Source: Mesolinea sp040772305 (lineage in GTDB: Bacteria; Chloroflexota; Anaerolineae; Anaerolineales; Anaerolineaceae). From it: a DNA stretch of 64,000 nt. The stretch's first letter is position 1. Every line of letters begins with the position of its first letter. Under the pieces are notes generated by a model. It had not been told where the DNA came from. It saw only the letters and a program-made list of their open reading frames with translations, and did no database searches. Where the stretch lies: positions 496,001 to 560,000 of the forward strand of contig JAXGYK010000002.1 of NCBI GenBank assembly GCA_040772305.1. The letters run 5' to 3'. Below are positions 50,555-58,951 of the stretch, piece by piece. The position numbers and the translations under genes were made by a program.

Positions 50555-51997
50555 TTACTTCAGCTGTTCAAGTTGTTCAGCCAGAATTTGGTTTGCTTTT
50601 TCGTTAAGTTCAGTGAGTTTGGCCTTTACATCTGCTGTGGTGTCATCCACAATTGCAGCCATTGTCAGCTCAATCTCGTCGCGAACAAAGTCGTAACCAG
50701 GTACGCCAGGTTCAAAGTAACCATAGGACAACAAGTCGTAAGCGGTCTTATAGGTGGGGTTGGCGTCCATGTACCCGCTCATCTTTTCTGCAACACTCTT
50801 GCGTACCGGGAAGTAACCGGAAGCCTCAGCCCACAAAGCCTGTACATCAGGCGATGTGTAGTATTTCAGGAAGATCCAGGCTGCCAGCTCGCGTTCCGGA
50901 GTGCTCTTGGGAATAGATACCGAGGCACCGTAAACGTCAATAACCGGGTCTGCAGTGGTGTGCGGAACAGAGGCAACAGACCACTCAAACGCAGCACCTT
51001 TATCCACAGCGTCCTTATAATAGGGCAAGCCGGAAGAAGAACCGACGGTAAAGAGCTGAGTACCATTTCCAAAGTTAGTCTGATCACCGTATCTCTCGGT
51101 GACTACCCGTGCACATCCCTCTTTGAACATGTCTTGCAGGAATGTCCAGGCTGCTACAGCGCCTTCGCTGTCCGTAGTGAATTGGTTGCTTGCGCCATCA
51201 TAAATGTCGCCGCCAAAAGCATAGGTCCAGGAGGCAAAACGGCTGGTGTCAATACTAAGTTCGTAACCAATCGAACCTTCTGCAGTTGCTTTGCTAAAGG
51301 GTGTAGTGGTTGCCTTACAGGCCATTTCTCGAAATTCTTCCGGTGTTGTTGGCGGACCATCATAACCGAGTTCTTTCAGCCAATCGATGTTGTAATACAT
51401 CACTTCGGCAGAACGGTTGGGGGCCAGACCTAAGCGCTGGTTGTCATAAAGCGGGTAAACGTCTTGAGCGAAGAAACCCGGGAAGAAGTCTTCCTGGTCC
51501 TCTTTGGGCATCCCGTATACGGGGTCATCAATCACAGTGTTCATATCGAACATTGAATCTGCCAGTTGGTAGGTTGCAATCTGGTTTTGGTATCCAACGA
51601 CGATATCGGGAACATCAGCGGTATTGAGGATTGGCAGCATTTTGGTGAAAATATCGCCGTATCCTCCAGCATATTCCGCTGTGAGGGTGATGCCATACTC
51701 ATTGGTACTGTTGAAATCTTCAATAATCTTAGCCATCGCCTCTTCACGAGCAGCACCAGTGTGCTGGTGCCAGAAGACGATTTCTTTAGCTGGCGTGACA
51801 TTTGCCCAAATAGATTCTGGCTTTTCCTCCTCCGCCGGCTTTTCAGGAGCGGCAGGCTGTGCAGCTGGAGCTTCTGCCGGGGCAGCAGGCTTATCAGCTG
51901 GTTCGGGTGCTGCGGTTGGTGTTGGGCTGGAGCATGCTCCCAGAACCAATGCAGCTACCATGAAAACTGCAAAAAAAGCGATCAACTTTCTCTTCAT
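50555..51997 (-). CDS. Extracellular sugar-binding lipoprotein of an ABC transporter
   Basis: A 480-residue family 1 solute-binding protein. The signal peptide ends in the lipobox VLGAC, Cys22, followed by a Pro/Ala/Glu-rich spacer (about 24-62) that lifts the domain from the membrane. EIVFWHQHTGAAREEAMAKI and the later WTYAFGGDIYD region fit sugar-binding proteins of the MalE/UgpB type. The ligand is unknown. It is the last gene of the operon, after both permeases, with a stem-loop before it and a terminator after it. The ATPase is missing locally and is probably a shared MsmK-like protein encoded elsewhere. Confidence 0.93.
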   Translation of the reverse strand: MKRKLIAFFAVFMVAALVLGACSSPTPTAAPEPADKPAAPAEAPAAQPAAPEKPAEEEKPESIWANVTPAKEIVFWHQHTGAAREEAMAKIIEDFNSTNEYGITLTAEYAGGYGDIFTKMLPILNTADVPDIVVGYQNQIATYQLADSMFDMNTVIDDPVYGMPKEDQEDFFPGFFAQDVYPLYDNQRLGLAPNRSAEVMYYNIDWLKELGYDGPPTTPEEFREMACKATTTPFSKATAEGSIGYELSIDTSRFASWTYAFGGDIYDGASNQFTTDSEGAVAAWTFLQDMFKEGCARVVTERYGDQTNFGNGTQLFTVGSSSGLPYYKDAVDKGAAFEWSVASVPHTTADPVIDVYGASVSIPKSTPERELAAWIFLKYYTSPDVQALWAEASGYFPVRKSVAEKMSGYMDANPTYKTAYDLLSYGYFEPGVPGYDFVRDEIELTMAAIVDDTTADVKAKLTELNEKANQILAEQLEQLK

Positions 51998-52030
51998 TTG
52001 TAAAAACCTCCGTTTTAACTTGTGAGTTCC

Positions 52031-52062
52031 GATATCAGAGTTCGCTTTAACTCTGCAATATC
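52031..52062 (-). promoter_or_regulatory. Intercistronic stem-loop before the solute-binding protein gene
   Basis: GATAT...ATATC enclose AGAGTT...AACTCT (52037-52042 with 52049-52054), an imperfect stem of about 11 bp with a 6-base loop. No T run follows. It lies between permease and binding-protein genes, and may stabilise or process the mRNA to raise expression of the binding protein. Confidence 0.5.
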
Positions 52063-52075
52063 CTGCAAATGAATC

Positions 52076-52990
52076 CTACCCCTTCAAACCTGTAGTCGCA
52101 ATACCTTGTGTAAACTGTTTTTGGGTCAGGAAGTAAATAATCATTATCGGAATCAGTGTAATTACCGCTCCAGCCATCAACAAATGTGTCTGCGGTCCGG
52201 CTTCAGTTACAAAGTTCCATAAGCCCACCATAATTGGACGCCAGGTGTCGCGCGTAGTTACGAGCAGTGGCCATTGGAATGCGTTCCACGAGCTGGTAAA
52301 AGAAAAAAGTAAAACTGTCATGATAGGTGCCTTTGAGATTGGCAGCACCACTTGCACAAGAAAGCGAAAATGATCTGCGCCATCGATGCGGGCTGCATCC
52401 CATAGCTCTTTAGGCACCTGAGAAAAGAATTGCCTAAGCAAAAAGATGCTGAAAGCATTAGCCATAAAAGGAACCGTTAGCGCCCAGTAAGTGTTCAGCC
52501 ATGAACCGCCTGGTCCAGGCATAGGGAAAATGTCGCCCCGAATTAACATGTAATTTGGGATTAGCGTAACTGACTCGGGAATCATCATTGTTGAAAGCAA
52601 AATCGTAAAAATGATATTCTTCCCCTTAAACTCTATTCGTCCAAAAGCATACCCAGCCAAAATGGATGTAAGCAGTAAGCCAGTTATTGTGCCCAAGGTG
52701 ATTAGGATACTATTCGTAAAATATTTGCCAAAGTTGCCTTGCTTAATTGCTTCAGTAAAATTTACCCATTGAGGAACCTTTGGAACTAATGCCCGCGTAA
52801 TAGTCTCCCCAAGAGTCATTAATGAAGTTGAAATCATCCAAAAGAAAGGAAAAATAAAAACAGCTGCACCAAATATCAAAATGAGATACATAATCAATTT
52901 GCCAGGCCAGCTAACACCTTTCTTTTGACCAACCGCATACACCTTCATTTTTTTTCTTTTGGGTTTTGCAGCTGTGTAGACCTTATCCAT
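52076..52990 (-). CDS. Sugar ABC transporter permease, MalG type
   Basis: A 304-residue permease with six membrane helices and the EAA loop in KELWDAARIDGADHFRFL (about residues 195-212), which docks on the ATPase. A basic N-terminus (KPKRKKMKVYAVGQKKG) precedes the first helix. It pairs with the preceding MalF-type permease, overlapping it by 8 bases. Confidence 0.93.
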   Translation of the reverse strand: MDKVYTAAKPKRKKMKVYAVGQKKGVSWPGKLIMYLILIFGAAVFIFPFFWMISTSLMTLGETITRALVPKVPQWVNFTEAIKQGNFGKYFTNSILITLGTITGLLLTSILAGYAFGRIEFKGKNIIFTILLSTMMIPESVTLIPNYMLIRGDIFPMPGPGGSWLNTYWALTVPFMANAFSIFLLRQFFSQVPKELWDAARIDGADHFRFLVQVVLPISKAPIMTVLLFSFTSSWNAFQWPLLVTTRDTWRPIMVGLWNFVTEAGPQTHLLMAGAVITLIPIMIIYFLTQKQFTQGIATTGLKG

Positions 52991-54146
52991 AGAAGACCCT
53001 TTCTCCCATCAGCTTATTTTGGGCGAAAGTCAAACCCAAGATGATGAAAAACAGAACGATGGCTTGGGAAGTAGCTACACCAAATTGATTTGCTTTGTAA
53101 AAACGGTCAAATATCAGCAAACTGGTGGTAATCACTGAGTCTTGTGCACTTGGAGTGCGCATTACATAAATGTGGTTAAAAGCTTTAAAGGTGCCAATAA
53201 AAGCGATCAGAGTCAAATAGAAAGTAACCGGGGACAGCAGCGGAATGGTGATATTAGTAAATTTTTGGACTGTCGAAGCGCCATCGATATCTGCTGCTTC
53301 ATAAGTTTCTTTTGGAATATTCCCTAAACCAGCCAGGAAAATAATCGTGTTGTAACCTACAAAGGACCAGATTCCATAGATGATGATTGAAACCAAGGCC
53401 AAGCTTGGTCCTGAGAAAAATCCGCTTATGTCCAACCCCATCAGTTGCGTAACTGGCTTAGGTTCAAAGCGCCAGCGCAAAGGGTCCATGCCAAACCAAC
53501 CGATAAGCGTATTTGCAAAGGAAGTCTCGCGGGAAGAAAAGATGATTTGGAAAACTATGGCAGTAGTGACCGAAGGTGTTACATAGGGTAAGAAGTAAAT
53601 CATCCTAAATACTTCTTTGCCAATAATATCCTGATACAAAATAAAGGCCAAGATCATCCCAATGATAATCTCGGCCGGTACAGTTCCTAAGGCATAATAA
53701 ACCGTAACGATTAAGGATTTTAGGTAATCAGTATTACCAGTATCCCACATTCGTCCCCACCCAGTCAGGAACGCCACCCCTGCACCAATCAGCAAGACTG
53801 CCGCTACTAATTTAGCTATCAGAGCCCCTTTGTTCAGGCTTTTGAACGCATTATTCCAAACCCAAAATGCCAAAATTAATAGCGCAATTCCAGCTAGGGT
53901 GATAAGCAGGTTTTCCCATGAGCCAAATATTTTTAGGTAGTTTTTTGCCCCGACAAAAGCCCCTTTGCGGACATTCCAATTGAACAGGCTCATATACAAG
54001 GAATAACCGATTGGGAAAAGCCCGAAAATTAGGATAATAAAAAATGCAGGTGCAACGAATAAGTATCCAATAATCTGGTCTTTAATCAGTTGCCTGTGTA
54101 GATCATTGCCCCTCTTTTGTATGGTTTTTAGCGTTTCCTGAGCCAA
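52983..54146 (-). CDS. Sugar ABC transporter permease, MalF/UgpA type, with inserted helical hairpin
   Basis: A 387-residue permease. The core has the EAA loop PKETYEAADIDGASTVQKF near the C-terminus and typical LFVAPAFFIILIFGLFPIGYS at the start. Between YLKIFGSWENL and YLKSLIVTVYYAL, where normal homologues continue directly, there are about 65 extra residues with two hydrophobic stretches (LLITLAGIALLILAFWVW; LVAAVLLIGAGVAFLTGWG). I place the start at TTG 54146, 5 bases after GGAGGG; the frame extends to a GTG at 54170. TATAAT is at 54191-54196. Confidence 0.88.
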   Translation of the reverse strand: MAQETLKTIQKRGNDLHRQLIKDQIIGYLFVAPAFFIILIFGLFPIGYSLYMSLFNWNVRKGAFVGAKNYLKIFGSWENLLITLAGIALLILAFWVWNNAFKSLNKGALIAKLVAAVLLIGAGVAFLTGWGRMWDTGNTDYLKSLIVTVYYALGTVPAEIIIGMILAFILYQDIIGKEVFRMIYFLPYVTPSVTTAIVFQIIFSSRETSFANTLIGWFGMDPLRWRFEPKPVTQLMGLDISGFFSGPSLALVSIIIYGIWSFVGYNTIIFLAGLGNIPKETYEAADIDGASTVQKFTNITIPLLSPVTFYLTLIAFIGTFKAFNHIYVMRTPSAQDSVITTSLLIFDRFYKANQFGVATSQAIVLFFIILGLTFAQNKLMGERVFYG

Positions 54147-54190
54147 AAATTCCCTCCGATTGAACGGCACTCTACCAATATGATATTCTG

Positions 54191-54196
54191 ATTATA
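54191..54196 (-). promoter_or_regulatory. -10 element of the sugar ABC transporter operon
   Basis: TATAAT on the minus strand, about 45 bases before the TTG start of the first permease gene. No good -35 is visible at 16-18 bases, so it may need an activator. Confidence 0.45.
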
Positions 54197-54286
54197 CAAG
54201 GCAATCTTGAAGAATAGACCAATAATTCGTTAACAGAATTCATTTTCATAATTTTACACTATTTCATTTCGCAATTATCTTGAAGA

Positions 54287-56173
54287 TTATTCGGGTTTAT
54301 CAAAATTAAAATGCGCTATGACGGGATCATGGTCAGAGATTTGTTCGGTTGCAATCTCGAGTGAATTGATCGTTAAAGGTCGGAAATACAGCAGCTTGTC
54401 AGCGATTGCAGGACTCACCCAAATGTGATCCAGCATCTGAGCGTTGCCCTCATAGTTATAGGTATAGCGTTCGTTTTCTTCTAATTTCTGAGCCAAGTTA
54501 TATAAGCCGGCTTTATAAAGGGGTTCCAGACTTTTTGCCCATGGGAAATCATTAAAATCGCCAGCTACAACCAGGTTTGTATTTGGATAGGCATTCAGAA
54601 CCGCTGCTGAAAAATCGGCAATTGCTTGAGTCTGGCCTTGTCGTTGAATCGCGGTAGGTTCCGGGGGTGGTTGCTGATCACCAAATAAAGGGCCATCCTC
54701 GTATTTAGATTTTAAGTGTACTGTAATCACAATGACTGGTTCCCCCTTATAAACAAACCCAGCTAATACAGGTTTCCGGCTAGCTCTAAAAGCGCTCAGC
54801 TGGTTTCCAATACGTGCCGGGTTGAGGTTAAACATCTGGGTCTGGTTTGCATCCCTAAGTTCAGGATCATCTAAAGCAGTTCCTGGCACTCCAGGCATGG
54901 GCGCTAATCCTGTATCACTGCGGTATAAGATTACAGAACGGATGTTGCCTCCTCGAACTCCTCCGTCAGAGTTGTTTATTGGATCAACGGTCATCACCCG
55001 ATAAGCTGGTCCTCCAAGATCTTGAATTTCCTTGATTAGAAAAGAAATGTTTTCATCCGCGCTTGTTTCGCCGCTGTCCAGGACGCCATCATCGTCCAAT
55101 ATTTCTTGAAGAGCCAATATATCCGGTGAGTCCATAACACCAACGATCTGTTCAGCTATCTTTCGGTGTTGCTCAGGATAGAGCGAAGGGTTAAGATTTT
55201 CTAAATTATATGAGGCAATACTTAAAGTTCCACTTTTCCTCTCAGGCAGCTGAGGAATTTCCAACGGGGCTGCTTCGGAATAAATCAACTTTTGAGTTGG
55301 AGAGCATTTATAGTTGCCAAATGAATACTCAATAATACAAAGAATGGGCGTTGTAAATTTAGTACCTACGCGCAAATACGGTATATTTAGAAGGCTGTCA
55401 TTTAGAATGATTCGTTCCGGGTTAGAATCATTTTCTCTCAGCACTATGGCCCCGCTTGATGCAAAAATGCCTGCATTTTGGCCGTTATCAGCCACCACAG
55501 CAAGTTCCCGATAGCTGTTAGTACTGTTTACAGCAATGGCGTTATTTATTTGCACCCGCATGCTTTCCAGGCTTTCAAAAAAATCGATCCCATCGTTTTC
55601 CGGGTCAAATTCTCCGTCATTTCTCCCTATGTAGCCCTGAACGTCATCACAAATAATCTTGTTGGGAATCCAACGTCCGTTTACACCTAATACTACTGGT
55701 TCCGGTAAGGGTAAGCCTTCTTGAATAACTTTAATGTTACGGCTTTCAAGTGTTGTGATAGTAAGCGAGTTGCTGCCCACACCTGCAGGATTTACCTCAC
55801 GCACCAGAGCATTGTCTACACGTACCAAGTCACCAACTTTAACATTGGTATATCCCAGCATCTTCACAAAAATAGCGTCAGAACTCGACTCGTCGTCATC
55901 AGGTTCGGGATCTTGCATGTAAAAACCCCGCTCTTTTAGGGCAGTAACAATCCCTTCTACGCCACTTACAATTTGACCATCCATTGGCGAGCGGTGTTGT
56001 GCTCCCTGAATTGCAGAAATCTTTATTCTTACCGGTTTTGGATCTATGCTTACCGGTTGCGTAGCTAATGCCGTCGGTTCCGGCGAATTAAGCTTTTGCA
56101 TTAATGAATCAGCCTTGCATGAACTAAGGCTGAATACAAGAAGCGCAAGGTATCTTACAACATGTTTGTACAT
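54287..56173 (-). CDS. Secreted endonuclease/exonuclease/phosphatase-family lipoprotein nuclease, ExeM-like
   Basis: A 628-residue protein with a short signal peptide and possible lipobox (SLSSC, Cys19). Residues about 45-330 resemble the OB-fold region of extracellular nucleases (KISAIQGAQHRSPMDGQIV; GFYMQDPEPDDDESSSDAIF). The EEP catalytic domain starts near 335 with LSIASYNLENLNPS; ALQEILDDDG supplies the metal-binding Glu, VVAGDFNDFPWAKS the Asp-Asn, and ISDHDPVIAHF the final Asp-His. It likely digests extracellular DNA for nutrient use. It stands alone. Confidence 0.9.
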   Translation of the reverse strand: MYKHVVRYLALLVFSLSSCKADSLMQKLNSPEPTALATQPVSIDPKPVRIKISAIQGAQHRSPMDGQIVSGVEGIVTALKERGFYMQDPEPDDDESSSDAIFVKMLGYTNVKVGDLVRVDNALVREVNPAGVGSNSLTITTLESRNIKVIQEGLPLPEPVVLGVNGRWIPNKIICDDVQGYIGRNDGEFDPENDGIDFFESLESMRVQINNAIAVNSTNSYRELAVVADNGQNAGIFASSGAIVLRENDSNPERIILNDSLLNIPYLRVGTKFTTPILCIIEYSFGNYKCSPTQKLIYSEAAPLEIPQLPERKSGTLSIASYNLENLNPSLYPEQHRKIAEQIVGVMDSPDILALQEILDDDGVLDSGETSADENISFLIKEIQDLGGPAYRVMTVDPINNSDGGVRGGNIRSVILYRSDTGLAPMPGVPGTALDDPELRDANQTQMFNLNPARIGNQLSAFRASRKPVLAGFVYKGEPVIVITVHLKSKYEDGPLFGDQQPPPEPTAIQRQGQTQAIADFSAAVLNAYPNTNLVVAGDFNDFPWAKSLEPLYKAGLYNLAQKLEENERYTYNYEGNAQMLDHIWVSPAIADKLLYFRPLTINSLEIATEQISDHDPVIAHFNFDKPE

Positions 56174-56346
56174 GTCTAAATTTTACCCTTTTACTTTTCT
56201 GCACAGTAAATGGATTCACTACATAAGCTGTAAAATTCGTCTGACGCCCTAAACTCTAGGGGTTTGAAACTAATCCTATTGCAGAGACAACGTCACCTAA
56301 GTATTAAAATGTGCTTAAGCTCGAACCTTTAGGTTAGAATCAAGTT

Positions 56347-57051
56347 ATGGAATTTCAAATTGCAATTGCAAAGGTAGATCGGTACTCTTCTAATGAGGAG
56401 GGTGACAAGGTTGAGGTTATTGAGCGTCCACTGGGTGGCTTAAGCATCATACTTGCTGAGGGCAAACTAAATGGCAGACGCTCCAAAGCTGTGGCGCTTA
56501 AAGCTGTGCATAAATTGCTCACACTAATCAGTGAGGGCATTCACGATGGCGCTTCAAGCCGTGCCGTTCTTACCAATCTCAACAATGAACATGGCGGTAA
56601 CGCAGAGCTGAACCTTTCAGTAATCTCTTGCGACCTTGTTTCCCAAACTCTTGTTATCACCAAAAACAACCAGCTGCCAGTTGCCTTAATCCGTGATGAA
56701 AAAATCGACTACTTGCGCATTGAAGACGAAGAATGCAACCTGGCACTCACGCCCAAAGTATTCCAGTTCCAGCTTGAGGAGGGTATGACGCTGGTAATCT
56801 GTTCTGATGGAATCTTTCGGGCTGGTTGTCAAAATAATCAGCCTTTCAACCTTACATTAAATCTTGAAGCACTCTTTGAGGACGACGAACCCAGCGTTCG
56901 CGTGCTTGCCGACTATCTTCTCACCCAGGCTATCAGCCAGGATATCGGCCGCCCGCACGATGACATGAGTGTAATCGTCTTACGAACAGCCGACAAAGGC
57001 AGTCAAGGCATCCGCAGGGTAGATATTCAATTTCCAATCACAATTAACTAA
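56347..57051 (+). CDS. PP2C/SpoIIE-type phosphatase-like protein, degenerate metal site
   Basis: A 234-residue single-domain protein of the PPM/SpoIIE fold. The later motifs are intact: LVICSDGIFRAG (about 153-164) and RPHDDMSVIVL (about 202-212). The earlier metal site, normally a GDxxGxG-type segment, reads LAEGKLNGRRSKAV, with Glu for the conserved Asp. It may be a weak or non-catalytic phosphatase, or a metal variant. TAGAAT (56335-56340) ends 6 bases before the ATG and no ribosome site is seen, so the transcript may be leaderless. It is first of an operon running to 62686. Confidence 0.7.
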   Translation: MEFQIAIAKVDRYSSNEEGDKVEVIERPLGGLSIILAEGKLNGRRSKAVALKAVHKLLTLISEGIHDGASSRAVLTNLNNEHGGNAELNLSVISCDLVSQTLVITKNNQLPVALIRDEKIDYLRIEDEECNLALTPKVFQFQLEEGMTLVICSDGIFRAGCQNNQPFNLTLNLEALFEDDEPSVRVLADYLLTQAISQDIGRPHDDMSVIVLRTADKGSQGIRRVDIQFPITIN

Positions 57052-57062
57052 GGAGAGAATTT

Positions 57063-58085
57063 ATGCGTGAAGAAGTCATTCTTATCAGCGGTGCCAATGG
57101 TGAAATAGGCCATGGCCTTATTCGCCACCTGGCGCAGGAAGATGCAACCATTGTAGCTCTGGATGTAAACCCGCTGGATAAAAATTTGCGTGATTTGGTA
57201 AAAACATGGATTGTAGGAGATATCCTGGACCAGATTCTTCTGGGCCGCCTGGTTGTGGAGCACCAGGTTAGGGTGGTTTATCACCTGGCATCGATTCTTT
57301 CCACCAAGGCTGAATATAATCCGGAAACCGCTCACCGCATCAACGTGGAAGGTACGCTTAATTTGCTGCGTTTAGCTGTTGAACAATCGAACTGGCAAGG
57401 AGAGTCGGTTAAGTTTATCTATCCCAGCAGTATCGCTGCATATGGCCTGCCCGACTTGCAAACCAAGGCAGCTGCTGGAAAACTGGAAGAGACCCAATAC
57501 CTCAATCCCACAACCATGTATGGATGCAACAAACTGTACTGCGAACATTTGGGACGCTATTACAACCATTATTACCGGCAATTAGCTAAAGATCAGGGCC
57601 CAAAAACCCCGGTGGACTTTCGGTGTTTGCGTTTTCCCGGCTTAATCAGCAGCGAAACAATGCCAACGGGTGGAACCAGCGATTTTGGCCCGGAAATGCT
57701 GCATGCTGCGGCAAAAGGTGTCCCATATAGTTGTTTTGTTCGCGAAGATGCCCGCCTGCCATTTATGGTCATGCCCGATGCCGTCAAATCACTTACTATG
57801 CTTGCCGCCGCAGATAAGCAACGTCTTACACGCTATGTGTACAATGTCACAAGTTTTAGTTTGACTGCTGGGGAGATCTACGCAATTACCGCGAAACATT
57901 TCCCGAATCTTCAAATCGAATTCGAACCGGACCAAGCGCGTCAACAGATCGTAGACACCTGGCCTGCCGATTTAGACGACAGTGCTGCACGAAATGACTG
58001 GGACTGGAAACCAGAATATGACTTGCAGAGGGCCTTTGATGAATATTTGGTCCCCGCAATTCGGGAGCGCTACCGAAAAGGATAA
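57063..58085 (+). CDS. NAD-dependent epimerase/dehydratase, SDR-type threonine dehydrogenase-like
   Basis: A 340-residue extended SDR. The NAD-binding start is ISGANGEIGHGL; IYPSSIAAYG and YGCNKLYCEHL supply the Ser and YxxxK of the active site; LRFPGLISSETMPTGGTSDF and YSCFVREDARLPFMVMPDA closely match SDR-type L-threonine 3-dehydrogenases. It would oxidise threonine to 2-amino-3-oxobutyrate or a related amino alcohol. The usual partner, 2-amino-3-ketobutyrate CoA ligase, is not here. AAGGAGAG precedes the ATG; a ketosphinganine reductase-like SDR follows after 20 bases. Confidence 0.82.
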   Translation: MREEVILISGANGEIGHGLIRHLAQEDATIVALDVNPLDKNLRDLVKTWIVGDILDQILLGRLVVEHQVRVVYHLASILSTKAEYNPETAHRINVEGTLNLLRLAVEQSNWQGESVKFIYPSSIAAYGLPDLQTKAAAGKLEETQYLNPTTMYGCNKLYCEHLGRYYNHYYRQLAKDQGPKTPVDFRCLRFPGLISSETMPTGGTSDFGPEMLHAAAKGVPYSCFVREDARLPFMVMPDAVKSLTMLAAADKQRLTRYVYNVTSFSLTAGEIYAITAKHFPNLQIEFEPDQARQQIVDTWPADLDDSAARNDWDWKPEYDLQRAFDEYLVPAIRERYRKG

Positions 58086-58105
58086 GATATAGAATTATTT
58101 ACTTT

Positions 58106-58951
58106 ATGAAGACTAACTACTTTCTCAAGAAAAAGGTTCTCATTACTGGAGGGTCCAGTGGAATTGGCCTTGAGCTAGCCCGACAACTCCAGGTTCTTGG
58201 GGCAAAGTTGATTCTTTTAGCCCGTGATGAGGACAAACTTCAAGCTGCAAAGTCTATTTTAGAGGGTCTTGGATCTGCACCGGTTGCTCTTGTATCTGCT
58301 GACATCAGCAAGCCCGCGGCCCTCCAAACAGCATTAGAACCTTTTTATGAAGTTCCAGCGCTCCCAGATATTCTCATCAATTCTGCAGGGTTTTCACGAC
58401 CAGGGTATATCGAAGAAATCCCTTTAGATGTATTTCAATCCACAATGGATGTCAATTTTATGGGTACCGTTTCGGTAACCAAAGCTTTCCTTCCGGGTTT
58501 TCTAAAGCGAGGAACTGGCCAAATTGTAAACATTTCTTCCCTGGCCGGTGTCATTGGGACTTTTGGATATAGTGCCTACGGAGCCTCAAAATTTGCGATT
58601 CGCGGTTTCTCGGATGTACTTCGCGCAGAACTTAAGTCCCGCGGTATCGCTGTGTCCATTGTTTTTCCACCCGATACTGATACACCCCAATTACATTGGG
58701 AAGCCCAGTACAAGCCTTTCGAAACCAAGGTCCTTGCCGGAAGCGATAAACCTTTGCCGGTCTCCCTTGTTGCCAAAGAGATATTGACTGCAATAAGCAA
58801 GAAAAAGTATATTATTGTTCCTGGTGCCATGGCCAAATTGCAATATTGGCTGGCTACCCATACCGGTAAATTGCCGTTCTGGGTTATGGATCTGCTGGTA
58901 GCTGATGCTTGCAAAAAGAAGGCGCGTTTACCAGACCAGCAAAATGAATGA
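58106..58951 (+). CDS. SDR-family reductase, 3-ketodihydrosphingosine reductase-like
   Basis: A 281-residue classical SDR. TGGSSGIGLELAR (about 15-27), NSAG, and YGASKFAIRG with the preceding Ser are complete. FPPDTDTPQL after the active site is characteristic of 3-ketodihydrosphingosine reductases (KDSR). A C-terminal hydrophobic stretch may associate with the membrane. KDSR reduces 3-ketosphinganine with NADPH in sphingolipid synthesis; serine palmitoyltransferase is not in the window, so the role is provisional. It overlaps the helicase gene by 8 bases. Confidence 0.78.
   Translation: MKTNYFLKKKVLITGGSSGIGLELARQLQVLGAKLILLARDEDKLQAAKSILEGLGSAPVALVSADISKPAALQTALEPFYEVPALPDILINSAGFSRPGYIEEIPLDVFQSTMDVNFMGTVSVTKAFLPGFLKRGTGQIVNISSLAGVIGTFGYSAYGASKFAIRGFSDVLRAELKSRGIAVSIVFPPDTDTPQLHWEAQYKPFETKVLAGSDKPLPVSLVAKEILTAISKKKYIIVPGAMAKLQYWLATHTGKLPFWVMDLLVADACKKKARLPDQQNE

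Noticed and set aside
51000..51008. Perfect DnaA box TTATCCACA
   Set aside because: Single copy inside a coding gene; no cluster, no A/T-rich unwinding element and no dnaA nearby, so not an origin.
50513..51433. 306-codon plus-strand frame opposite the solute-binding protein gene
   Set aside because: It is the antisense shadow of a lipoprotein with clear family signatures; the translated product shows no recognisable domain and has no ribosome site.
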